A stretch of 64,000 bases of DNA from Curtobacterium sp. BH-2-1-1. Lineage in GTDB: Bacteria > Actinomycetota > Actinomycetes > Actinomycetales > Microbacteriaceae. A program made the translations under genes and the position numbers. The notes under the pieces are model-generated. The model searched no databases and had not been told where the DNA came from. It worked only from the letters and a program-made list of their open reading frames with translations. Position 1 is the stretch's first letter. Every line of letters starts with the position of its first letter. Positions 1 through 7,335 of this stretch are shown here, piece by piece. The stretch lies in NCBI RefSeq assembly GCF_001806325.1, contig NZ_CP017580.1:2728001-2792000 (forward strand), written 5' to 3'.

Positions 1-1260
1 GGCGGCATCGTGTTCGGTCGTCTCGGCGACCGCATCGGGCGGCAGAAGGTCCTCGCGACGACGCTCATCATGATGGCGGCGTCCACGTTCCTCATCGGGG
101 CGCTGCCCGCCTACGCCACGATCGGGGTGTTCGCGCCGATCGTCCTCGTCGCGCTGAAGCTCGCGCAGGGCTTCTCGACCGGCGGTGAGTACGCCGGGGC
201 GACGACGTTCGTGACCGAGTACGCGCCGGACCGTCGCCGCGGCTTCTTCGCCAGCATCCTCGACTTCGGCAGCTACCTGGGCTTCGCGCTCGGGGCCACC
301 GTCGTGTCGGTGCTGCAGCTCACCCTGGGCGAGGAGGCGATGACCGCCTACGGCTGGCGCTTCCCGTTCCTCGCCGCCGGGGTGATCGGCGTCGTCGCGA
401 TCTACTTCCGCCTGCGCATCGAGGAGTCGCCGGTGTTCCAGGCCACCCAGGCCGCGCAGGAGGCCGCGTCCGAGACCCGTGCCTCGCTGTCCGGGGAGCG
501 CCCGGCGAACGTGTTCGTCATGGTCCGCGACCACTGGCGCCCGATCGTCATCGCCGTGATGCTCGTCGCCGCGTCGAACACTGTCGGGTACGCGCTGACC
601 TCGTACATGCCGACGTACCTCACCGACTCGCTCGGCTACTCGGCGCTCGACGGCACGCTGCTCACCATCCCGGTGCTCGTGCTGCTCGCGGTGATGCTCC
701 CGCTCACGGGCAAGCTGTCCGACAAGCTCGGCCGTCGCGTCGTGATGTGGATCGGTGCCGCGACCACCGTCGTGCTCGTCGTCCCGGCGTTCCTGCTGAT
801 CGGGCACGGCGCGCAGTGGTCGACGCTCGCCGGGCTCGGGCTCCTCGCGCTCATGACGGCGCTGTGGGTCTCGAACCAGGCAGCCTCGCTGCCGGCGCTG
901 TTCCCGACGTCGACCCGGTACGGCGGCATGGGGTTCGCGTACAACATCGCGATCGCGGTGTTCGGCGGGACCACGCCCCTCATCGTGCAGGCCCTGCTCA
1001 CGGCGACGGGCGACGAGCTCGCGCCGGCGTACTTCCTGATGGCGATGAGCGTCGTCGGGGCGATCGGGGTGTTCTGCATGAAGGAGTCCTCGCGACGCCC
1101 GCTGCCGGGTTCGATGCCGGCGGTGGAGACCGCCGAGGAAGCTCGCGAGCTCGTCCTCACGCAGGACACGAACCCGAACCTCGACCTGGGGGACCTGCCG
1201 TTCGCCGCCGAGGACGCTGCCCGCCGTGCGCGCGAGCGGGAGATGAGCGCGGTGCGCTGA
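1..1260 (+). CDS. MFS symporter, metabolite:H+ symporter (MHS) type, 5' truncated by window edge
   Basis: The reading frame is open from base 1, so the true start lies upstream. The first visible residues (FGRLGDRIGRQKVL) are the conserved MFS loop between TM2 and TM3, so about 60-80 residues are missing. The remaining ~419 codons hold the other membrane spans, with a second GKLSDKLGRR loop near residue 240 marking the MFS half-repeat. The tail carries a QDTNPNLDLGDLPF segment followed by a charged end, as in actinobacterial ProP/KgtP-like symporters. The substrate is probably a small organic acid, betaine or proline, but the sequence cannot decide. It stands alone and is followed by a GGAGGCGCGG-type hairpin. 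Family confidence is high; substrate is unknown. Confidence 0.88.
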   Translation, partial: GGIVFGRLGDRIGRQKVLATTLIMMAASTFLIGALPAYATIGVFAPIVLVALKLAQGFSTGGEYAGATTFVTEYAPDRRRGFFASILDFGSYLGFALGATVVSVLQLTLGEEAMTAYGWRFPFLAAGVIGVVAIYFRLRIEESPVFQATQAAQEAASETRASLSGERPANVFVMVRDHWRPIVIAVMLVAASNTVGYALTSYMPTYLTDSLGYSALDGTLLTIPVLVLLAVMLPLTGKLSDKLGRRVVMWIGAATTVVLVVPAFLLIGHGAQWSTLAGLGLLALMTALWVSNQAASLPALFPTSTRYGGMGFAYNIAIAVFGGTTPLIVQALLTATGDELAPAYFLMAMSVVGAIGVFCMKESSRRPLPGSMPAVETAEEARELVLTQDTNPNLDLGDLPFAAEDAARRAREREMSAVR

Positions 1261-1284
1261 CGCGGCCCGCTGACGCGACCACGG

Positions 1285-1327
1285 ACGGGAGGCGCGGTGC
1301 GGGTCCGACCCGCGCCGCGCCTCCCGT
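1285..1327. repeat. R1 palindromic repeat (GGAGGCGCGG family), possible terminator
   Basis: The outer arms ACGGGAGGCGCGG and CCGCGCCTCCCGT pair perfectly, with a GC-rich inner part. It starts 24 bp after the transporter stop. The same element recurs through the window (for example 3347-3384, 36781-36815, 59058-59098). It could act as a rho-independent-like terminator, but it has no T-tract. Confidence 0.75.
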
Positions 1328-1353
1328 GCGTGCGTGCGTCTGTGCGCATGGTG

Positions 1354-1379
1354 CGACGTTCCACCAGTCGATCGACGCG
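1354..1379. repeat. R4 repeat copy (CGACGTTCCACCAGTCGATC)
   Basis: This stretch in the gap after the transporter matches a second intergenic site at 48391-48410 (CGACGTTCCGCCAGTCGATC) at 19 of 20 bases. A degenerate inverted copy lies at 48474-48497. Function is unknown; it lies outside genes in both places. Confidence 0.5.
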
Positions 1380-1438
1380 TGTCTCGTCGGAAGATGCGCG
1401 CGCACTGACCGAGCGCGCACCCGCACCCGCCGCGGGCG

Positions 1439-2461
1439 TCACTCGTGCCGGTGCTCCTCCGACGGGTCGAGCGCCGGCCACACCGGGAACGGGTCGGCCC
1501 ACATGCGCCACACCTCCGGCCCCGCGAGCAGCTCGTCTGACGTGAGGAGCGCCCCGTCCAGCGCCCGCTCGATCGCCGGCACGTCCAACCGCTCGCCGAC
1601 GAACCAGAGCGCCTGCCCGATCGGCGCGTCCGCGTCCCACGACGGGTTCGCGGTCGGGTCGAGCGCCAGCATCGCCCCGAGGCTCGACCACGACCCGACG
1701 TGGTCCGGCCGGGAGGCGAGCCGGAAGAACCCACGGGACCGCAGCACCCGGCCGTTCCGCCCCGCGGCCAGCTCCCGTTCGATCACCGACGCCAGGCGGC
1801 CGGGGTGGAACGGCAGCGGCTCCCGGTAGCGCAGCGCGACCAGGCCGTCCCGCGGGTCCCGTCCGACCGAGCCCGAGAGCGCCCGCATCCATCCCGCTCC
1901 CTGGGCGAGGACCCGCGCCGCTCCGCCGTTCGACGCGGGCAGGTCGGCCGCGCTCCGGATCGACGAGAGCGCCACGACGACCGCCTGCGGGGCCAACCGG
2001 TGGAGCAGCGCGAGCAGACCGCGGCGGCGCTCCAGCGGCACCGGGCCGACCCGGTCGAGGACGATCACCGTGGCGTACTCGACGAGCGACGCCACGCGGT
2101 CGGCCGCGACGAACGCGTCGTCGACCTCGGACCAGAGCAGGTGCGCCACGTCGTCGGCGCGCAGCACGCTCACCACGTGGCGGAGCACCCGGTCGTCGCC
2201 GGTCTCCGCGCGCGCGGCGTTGGCGAGCATCATCCCCACCGCCCGGGTGTCGGCACCCGGCGGGAGCGTGACGACGAGCCCGTGGTCGGCATCCGGCCCG
2301 CAGACCCGGTCGAGGTGCTCGGCGCGGTCGGCGACGGCTCGGACCGCGGCGACGGCGTTCGCGGGCGCGTGCATCCGGTGGCCGGTCGCGAGCCGGACGG
2401 CCACGCGGTCGGCGTCGACGTCGTGCAGGGCGGAGACGAGGGTGATGGAGGCGGGACGCAT
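1439..2461 (-). CDS. COG0523/CobW-C family protein with degenerate GTPase domain
   Basis: The C-terminal ~110 residues match the CobW C-terminal domain (RSRGFFRLASRPDHVGSWSS, then ALWFVGERLD, LLTSDEL and WADPFPVW). The N-terminal part sits where COG0523 zinc-chaperone GTPases carry the P-loop, but no GxxGxGKT is present (ITLVSALHDVDADRVA instead). The CxCC metal motif is also absent. COG0523 proteins in zinc regulons usually act as zinc metallochaperones. Here GTP hydrolysis looks lost, so a binding or accessory role is more likely. It is divergent from a cysteine-less L36 gene, with a Zur-like box between them, which supports a zinc-starvation role. Length 340 aa is normal for the family. 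The start is ATG at 2461. Confidence 0.75.
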   Translation of the reverse strand: MRPASITLVSALHDVDADRVAVRLATGHRMHAPANAVAAVRAVADRAEHLDRVCGPDADHGLVVTLPPGADTRAVGMMLANAARAETGDDRVLRHVVSVLRADDVAHLLWSEVDDAFVAADRVASLVEYATVIVLDRVGPVPLERRRGLLALLHRLAPQAVVVALSSIRSAADLPASNGGAARVLAQGAGWMRALSGSVGRDPRDGLVALRYREPLPFHPGRLASVIERELAAGRNGRVLRSRGFFRLASRPDHVGSWSSLGAMLALDPTANPSWDADAPIGQALWFVGERLDVPAIERALDGALLTSDELLAGPEVWRMWADPFPVWPALDPSEEHRHE

Positions 2462-2476
2462 GTCGGCTAATGTACA

Positions 2477-2491
2477 TGATCATCGTTCTCA
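2477..2491. promoter_or_regulatory. Putative Zur (zinc uptake regulator) box
   Basis: Read on the minus strand the site is TGAGAACGATGATCA, close to the actinobacterial Zur consensus TGAAAATGATTTTCA. It lies between the divergent COG0523 gene (start 2461) and the L36 gene (start 2523). It can therefore repress both. Zinc-free L36 paralogues and COG0523 genes are classic Zur targets. The site is assigned by inspection only. Confidence 0.65.
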
Positions 2492-2522
2492 TTAATGAGG
2501 ACACCGACACAGGAGGTCGCTC

Positions 2523-2645
2523 GTGAAGGTCCGCAACTCGCTCAAGGCGCTCAAGAAGATCCCGGGGTCGCAGGTGGTCCGCCGCCGCGGCCGTGTCTAC
2601 GTCATCAACAAGCAGAACCCCCGGTGGAACACCCGGCAGGGGTGA
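2523..2645 (+). CDS. rpmJ: 50S ribosomal protein L36, zinc-independent (C-) paralogue
   Basis: The 40-residue basic protein begins [19 protein letters not shown], the L36 fold. It lacks the CxxC...C...H zinc-ribbon ligands of the usual L36, so it is the C- form made under zinc limitation to free zinc from ribosomes. The GTG start is preceded by AGGAGG with a 6-7 nt spacer. The Zur-like box lies about 30 bp upstream. It faces the COG0523 gene, so both probably respond to low zinc. Confidence 0.92.
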   Translation: MKVRNSLKALKKIPGSQVVRRRGRVYVINKQNPRWNTRQG

Positions 2646-2673
2646 CGTCACCGGCGTTCCGTAGGGTGGCTCC

Positions 2674-3330
2674 ATGCGACTGCTGCTCATCCGCCACGGC
2701 CAGACCCCAGCGAACGTGAACGGCGTGCTCGACGCCGTCGTCCCCGGACCGGGCCTGACCGAACTCGGGCAGCAGCAGGCCGACGCCCTGCCGGCAGCGC
2801 TCGCCGACCGGGGGATCGAGCGGCTGTTCGTCTCGACGATGGTCCGCACGCAGATCACCGCGGCGCCCCTCGCCACGTCGCTCGGCCTCGAGCCGGTGGT
2901 GCTGCCGGGCCTCCGCGAGATCGAGGCCGGCGACACCCAGGGCAAGCGCGACCAGGTGTCCGTGCAGACGTACATCTCGACCGTGCACGGCTGGTCGCTC
3001 GGGGACCGCACCACCCGGATGCCCGGCGCCGAGAGCGGGACCGAGTTCTTCGCGCGCTACGACGACGCGGTCCGGCAGATCCTCGAGACCGGCGTCGACG
3101 TGGCGGCCGCGGTCAGCCACGGAGCGGCCATCCGGACGTGGGCGAGTGCCGCGGCCGACAACACGCCGGACCACTTCGGCACGAAGCGCCACCTCGAGAA
3201 CACCGGGATCGTCGAGCTCGAGGGGTCGTTCGACGACGGCTGGCGCCTCGTCGACTGGGAGGGCGAGCCCGTCGGCGGCGAGCAGCTCATCGACCGGACG
3301 GCGCAGGACCCGACCGGCGAGCGGTTCTGA
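2674..3330 (+). CDS. Histidine phosphatase family protein (phosphoglycerate mutase-like)
   Basis: The N-terminus carries the RHG catalytic motif (LLIRHGQT, residues 4-11). A second histidine appears in AAVSHGAAIR near residue 150, as expected for branch-2-type acid phosphatase/PGM-like enzymes. The 218-residue length is typical. Substrate is not predictable; it could be a sugar phosphate or a nucleotide phosphatase. There is no Shine-Dalgarno. TAGGGT ends 6 nt before the ATG, suggesting leaderless expression. The gene ends just before a perfect R1 palindrome. Confidence 0.88.
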   Translation: MRLLLIRHGQTPANVNGVLDAVVPGPGLTELGQQQADALPAALADRGIERLFVSTMVRTQITAAPLATSLGLEPVVLPGLREIEAGDTQGKRDQVSVQTYISTVHGWSLGDRTTRMPGAESGTEFFARYDDAVRQILETGVDVAAAVSHGAAIRTWASAAADNTPDHFGTKRHLENTGIVELEGSFDDGWRLVDWEGEPVGGEQLIDRTAQDPTGERF

Positions 3331-3346
3331 CGCGACCAGCAGACAG

Positions 3347-3384
3347 ACGGGAGGCGCGGTGCCAGCTGGCACCGCGCCTCCCGT
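3347..3384. repeat. R1 palindrome, perfect 38-bp copy
   Basis: ACGGGAGGCGCGGTGCCAG is followed directly by its exact reverse complement. It lies between the convergent histidine phosphatase and glpD genes, where a bidirectional terminator would be expected. It is the most perfect R1 copy in the window. Confidence 0.85.
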
Positions 3385-3403
3385 CCGTGGTCGGTCGCGT
3401 GGA

Positions 3404-5188
3404 CTACGCGAGCTGCGAGGCGGACGTCAGCGGCACGATCACCCGGTGCGCTTCGCGCAGGACGTCGAGCGTCTGCTGGACCTCGTCCGCACGCTCCTCG
3501 GGCGTCCAGCCGAGCGACCCGGCGAGCACGTCGGCCAGCTCGTCGAGCAGGTCGATCGTGACGCCGCCCACGAACGCGAGGTTCGTGCGGCGCAGCACCA
3601 CGTCGACCAGGTGCACGGCCTGCTCGTGCTCCGCGAAGTACGCGACCTCGGCGCGGGTCAGCGCCGGGTCCGACTCGAGGGGCTCGACCGGTCCGTCGAC
3701 CAGGACGTCGACGACCTCGGCGGCACGGGTGCCGTAGCGCTCGAGCAGCCCCTCGACGACGGATGCGTCGAGACCGTCGCGGTGCGACTTGATCCAGAGG
3801 GCGCGCTGGGCGTCCGTGGTCGGGAAGTCCTTGCCGCCGCCGATCGCCATGCCGGTCGTGTCGACCGTCCGGGTGATGCCGAGCTTCGTCGTGACGTCGG
3901 TGGAGAGGTGCGCGGCGAGGGCACGGAACGTGGTCCACTTGCCGCCGACGAGCGACAGCACCGTGGTCCCCGGCAGCCCGCCGATCGGGGTGTCCACGAT
4001 CCGGTAGTCACGCGAGACGAAGCCGGGGGCGGTGTCCTCGTGCCGGGGGAGCGGGCGGATGCCGGAGTAGCTGTAGACGATGTGGTCGCGGGTGAGCGCG
4101 ATCTGCGGGAAGACGTGCTCCACCAGGCCGAAGAAGTAGTCGATCTCCTCGTCGGTGGTGGTGACGGGCTTCGCCGGGTCGGCGTCGATGTCCGTCGTGC
4201 CGATGAGCACCCGGCCCTTGAGCGGGTAGATGAGCACGATGCGGCCGTCGTTGTTCTCGAAGAACAGCTCGCGGCCCTTCGTCGCCTCGAGCAGCTCGGG
4301 GTTGTCGACGACGATGTGGGAGCCCTTCGTGCCGCCCATGAACTTCGTCTCGCCGCCGAACGCCTGGTTCGTGAGGTCGGTCCAGGGTCCGGACGCGTTC
4401 ACGACGACGTCCGCCGTGAAGACGAACTCCTCGCCGGTCTCACGGTCGCGGAGCAGGACGCCACCGTCGCGGGTCCCGGCGGCCTCGACGTAGTTCACCG
4501 CACGGGCGGTCGACGCCGAGCCCTCGCCCGTCCCCGCGGCGAGGCCGTCCTTGAGCACGTCGAGCGCCAGGCGCTCCGGCTCGTGCACCGAGGCGTCGTA
4601 GTAGGTGCCCGTGTACTTGAGGTCCTTGTTGAGCGCCGGCATGTCCGCGAGCGCGGCCTTCTTCGTGAGGAAGCGGTGCTTCGGGACCGAACCGCCGTCG
4701 CGCGAGAAGGAGTCGTAGATCGTCATGCCGATCTTGATGAGCGCGGCACCGCGCTCCTTCGTCGAGCGCTGCTTGTGCGTGAGCATCCGCAGCGGGGCGT
4801 TCATGATGCCCGAGAACGTCGAGAAGATCGGCATCGTGGTCTGCAGCGGCTTGACGTAGTGCGGGGCGATGCGGATGAGGCCGTTGCGCTCCTGCACGCT
4901 CTCGCGGACGAGGCGGAACTCGCCGTTCTCGAGGTACCGGATGCCGCCGTGGATCATGTGGCTCGACGCGGCGGACGCGCCCGAGGCGTAGTCGCCTCGC
5001 TCGACGAGGGCCACGTCGACCCCCTGCAGGGCGAGGTCGCGGAAGGTGGCGATGCCGTTGATGCCGCCACCGACCACGAGGACCTGTGCGTTCGGGCGCT
5101 CCGTGAGCGCGTTCACCGTGTTCCGGGGCTGCGTCTTCTTCGACATTGCTGCGTCGCTTCCTTCGTGGGTTCCGTGGTGGTTCGACAT
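3404..5188 (-). CDS. glpD: Glycerol-3-phosphate dehydrogenase, FAD-dependent
   Basis: It oxidises sn-glycerol 3-phosphate to dihydroxyacetone phosphate and passes electrons to the quinone pool at the membrane. The Rossmann FAD motif VLVVGGGINGIATFRD is near the N-terminus, followed by GDYASGASAASSHMIHGG and HGGIRYLENGEFRLV. The C-terminal GlpD cap domain is present. The start at 5188 has GGAGG 10 nt upstream. An internal ATG at 5146 (580 aa) is possible but its Shine-Dalgarno is weaker and more distant. The gene is divergent from a SorC-type regulator. Two TGCACG-N2-CGTGCA sites lie in between, so control by that regulator is likely. Confidence 0.93.
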   Translation of the reverse strand: MSNHHGTHEGSDAAMSKKTQPRNTVNALTERPNAQVLVVGGGINGIATFRDLALQGVDVALVERGDYASGASAASSHMIHGGIRYLENGEFRLVRESVQERNGLIRIAPHYVKPLQTTMPIFSTFSGIMNAPLRMLTHKQRSTKERGAALIKIGMTIYDSFSRDGGSVPKHRFLTKKAALADMPALNKDLKYTGTYYDASVHEPERLALDVLKDGLAAGTGEGSASTARAVNYVEAAGTRDGGVLLRDRETGEEFVFTADVVVNASGPWTDLTNQAFGGETKFMGGTKGSHIVVDNPELLEATKGRELFFENNDGRIVLIYPLKGRVLIGTTDIDADPAKPVTTTDEEIDYFFGLVEHVFPQIALTRDHIVYSYSGIRPLPRHEDTAPGFVSRDYRIVDTPIGGLPGTTVLSLVGGKWTTFRALAAHLSTDVTTKLGITRTVDTTGMAIGGGKDFPTTDAQRALWIKSHRDGLDASVVEGLLERYGTRAAEVVDVLVDGPVEPLESDPALTRAEVAYFAEHEQAVHLVDVVLRRTNLAFVGGVTIDLLDELADVLAGSLGWTPEERADEVQQTLDVLREAHRVIVPLTSASQLA

Positions 5189-5225
5189 CGATCGTGCGCC
5201 TCCGTGAGAAGGCGGGCAACTCGCG

Positions 5226-5239
5226 TGCACGAACGTGCA
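5226..5239. promoter_or_regulatory. Operator 1 for the SorC-type regulator (TGCACGAACGTGCA)
   Basis: Perfect 6-2-6 inverted repeat TGCACG-AA-CGTGCA, 38 bp upstream of the glpD start. A second site of the same design lies at 5301-5314. Two matched palindromes in one divergent intergenic region are strong evidence for one cognate regulator. Confidence 0.75.
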
Positions 5240-5300
5240 GCACACGTGTCCGGACGGGGCGATCGAGGGTCGGGAGGCACGACAGGGGTTGCAGAGGCCG

Positions 5301-5314
5301 TGCACGTCCGTGCA
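5301..5314. promoter_or_regulatory. Operator 2 for the SorC-type regulator (TGCACGTCCGTGCA)
   Basis: Perfect 6-2-6 inverted repeat TGCACG-TC-CGTGCA, ending 12 bp before the regulator ATG at 5327. Its centre is 75 bp from that of operator 1. It overlaps the expected promoter of the regulator, implying autoregulation. Confidence 0.75.
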
Positions 5315-5326
5315 TGCTCGGTTCCC

Positions 5327-6289
5327 ATGAATGACGCAGCGCAGCCCATGCGCACGCAGCAGGCGCTGCGCGCCGCGCATCTGTACTACCTGCAGGACCT
5401 GACGATGGACGCGATCGCCGACGAGCTCGGCACCTCGCGGTCGTCGGTCTCCCGCCTGCTGAAGTACGCGCGGGACACCGGACTCGTCGACATCCAGATC
5501 CGCTCGCCCCTCGACCAGGCCGCGGCGCTCAGCCGGAGCATCCGATCGCGCTTCGGGGTGCACGCACACGTCGTGCCGGTGCCGGACCACACGAGCGACG
5601 TCGACCGACTCGAACGCGTCGCCCTGTCCGCTGCGCGCATCCTGACGCAGTACGTCGAGTCGAACATGGTGATCGGGATCTCGTGGGGCTCGACCGTCAG
5701 CGCGGTGAGCCGCTACCTCGTGCCGAAGACCACGCACGGCTCCACGGTGGTGCAGATCAACGGCGCCGCGAACACCCGGACGACGGGCATCGTCTACGCG
5801 TCCGAGATCCTGCGGCGGTTCGGCGAGGCGTACGGCGCGTTCGTGCAGCAGTTCCCGGTGCCGGCGTTCTTCGACGACCCGGCCACGAAGCAAGCGCTCT
5901 TCCGGGAGCGTTCGATCCGCCGGGTGCTCGACCTGCACGAGCGCATGGACCTCGTCGTCTTCGGTGTCGGAGCGCCCCAGGCCCCGGTGCCCTCGCACGT
6001 GTACTCCGGCGGGTACCTCGACCCGTCCGACCGCGACGAGCTGACCAAGGCCCAGGTCGTCGGTGACGTCTCGACGGTGTTCTACCGCGCGGACGGCTCG
6101 TGGAAGGACATCGGGGTGAACGCCCGAGCCGGGGCTCCGGACCTCGACACGATCAAGCGTGCGCCGCGCCGGGTCTGCGTCGTGGCCGGACGCTCGAAGG
6201 CCGCGTCGCTGAAGGGCGCCCTCGCCGCCGGGTTGATCACCGACCTCATCCTCGACGAGAGCGTCGGGCAGGCGATCCTGCAGCCCTGA
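5327..6289 (+). CDS. SorC/DeoR-like sugar-binding transcriptional regulator
   Basis: Residues ~20-50 form a helix-turn-helix (DLTMDAIADELGTSRSSVSR). Residues ~60-320 form the SorC sugar-phosphate-binding domain, seen in MVIGISWGSTVSAVSRYL and VVFGVGAP. Such regulators sense a phosphorylated sugar or polyol. Given its divergent position, glycerol 3-phosphate or a related metabolite is a reasonable inference. Length 320 aa is normal. No clear Shine-Dalgarno precedes the ATG. Operator 2 almost abuts the start, so autoregulation is likely. Confidence 0.88.
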   Translation: MNDAAQPMRTQQALRAAHLYYLQDLTMDAIADELGTSRSSVSRLLKYARDTGLVDIQIRSPLDQAAALSRSIRSRFGVHAHVVPVPDHTSDVDRLERVALSAARILTQYVESNMVIGISWGSTVSAVSRYLVPKTTHGSTVVQINGAANTRTTGIVYASEILRRFGEAYGAFVQQFPVPAFFDDPATKQALFRERSIRRVLDLHERMDLVVFGVGAPQAPVPSHVYSGGYLDPSDRDELTKAQVVGDVSTVFYRADGSWKDIGVNARAGAPDLDTIKRAPRRVCVVAGRSKAASLKGALAAGLITDLILDESVGQAILQP

Positions 6290-6339
6290 CCCCGGGGGTG
6301 CGGTCCCGATTGTCGGTGGTGCCCCGTAGGTTCTCGACC

Positions 6340-7326
6340 ATGGTTGCCACGATGGACACCCGCCACTCCGGTGGCGCCTGCAGCGTCGGGGACACGCGGT
6401 ACTCGCGGCGGATCGCGGGCACCGACGTCGACCAGGCGCTCGCCTTCTTCACCGGGGACTACGACTTCCGCTCGCCCGCGGTCCGGCGGACCCACCGCGA
6501 CACCCGCTGGGACTTCGCCGGCGTGGGCGACGAGCTGTTGTCGCTCCGGTCCTCGCGATTCCTGGTCGACCTGCGGAGCGACAGCCGTGTCGACGACGCG
6601 TTCCTGGTCGCCTGGATGCGCAGCGGGTCGAGCACGATCACGTACGGCGGGAACTCCCACGAGCTCGAACCGGGCGTGCCGGTCGTGCTGCCCTTCGCCG
6701 ACACCTACGAGCTGCACCACCGCGACATCGGCCTGAACCTCGTGCACCTCGACGCGGGGTTCCTCCGCTCGGTCGTCGGCGAGGACGACTTCGCGTTCGA
6801 AGCGCTCCGCCGCCCGACCGCCGACGGCATGCGGGCGTGGCAGTCGGTCGTGCGGGCGTACTCGTCGACCTGGCTGGACGTCGGGCACGAGCTCACCGCG
6901 GTCGCCCGGCGTGACATCGCCGAGGCGTTCGCCACCGCGGCGGTCGCGGCCTTCCCCGAGCGGAGCCGCTGGCGCACGACGGTCACCGGCAGCGGGCCCG
7001 AGCACGAGCGGGTCCGCCGTGCGCTCGAGTACGTCCACGAGCACGCGCGCGACGCGATCGGGACGCCGGAGATCGCCGCGGCGGCTGGGCTCAGCCCGCG
7101 CGGCCTGCAGCAGTCCCTCCGCCGGCACCTCGACCAGACGCCGGGCGACCTGCTCCGCGGCGTCCGGCTCGACGGTGCTCGTGCCGACCTGCTGCGCGGC
7201 GACCGTGACGACACCTCGGTGGCCGACATCGCCCGGGCGTGGGGCTTCGGGCACCTCGGGCGCTTCTCGGCCACGTACCGGGCACGGTTCGGGGAACTGC
7301 CGAGCGAGTCCCTCCGCGCTCGGTAG
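6340..7326 (+). CDS. AraC family transcriptional regulator
   Basis: The C-terminal ~100 residues form the double helix-turn-helix of AraC regulators (IGTPEIAAAAGLSPRGLQQS, then TSVADIARAWGFGHLGRFS). The N-terminal ~200 residues look like the cupin-like AraC ligand-binding domain of the FeaR/XylS type (MRSGSSTITYGG, LEPGVPVVLPFAD). It starts at ATG 6340 with TAGGTT 7 nt upstream and no Shine-Dalgarno, so a leaderless mRNA is likely. An alternative ATG is at 6352. The following GlcD-like oxidase begins 9 bp after its stop and could be a target, although that gene has its own TAGCGT element. Confidence 0.85.
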   Translation: MVATMDTRHSGGACSVGDTRYSRRIAGTDVDQALAFFTGDYDFRSPAVRRTHRDTRWDFAGVGDELLSLRSSRFLVDLRSDSRVDDAFLVAWMRSGSSTITYGGNSHELEPGVPVVLPFADTYELHHRDIGLNLVHLDAGFLRSVVGEDDFAFEALRRPTADGMRAWQSVVRAYSSTWLDVGHELTAVARRDIAEAFATAAVAAFPERSRWRTTVTGSGPEHERVRRALEYVHEHARDAIGTPEIAAAAGLSPRGLQQSLRRHLDQTPGDLLRGVRLDGARADLLRGDRDDTSVADIARAWGFGHLGRFSATYRARFGELPSESLRAR

Positions 7327-7335
7327 CGTGGCGGG

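Noticed and set aside
636..3014. A 792-codon open frame on the minus strand
   Set aside because: It runs antisense through the transporter, CobW-C and phosphatase genes and is Arg/Pro/Gly-rich, an artefact of high GC with no recognisable domain.
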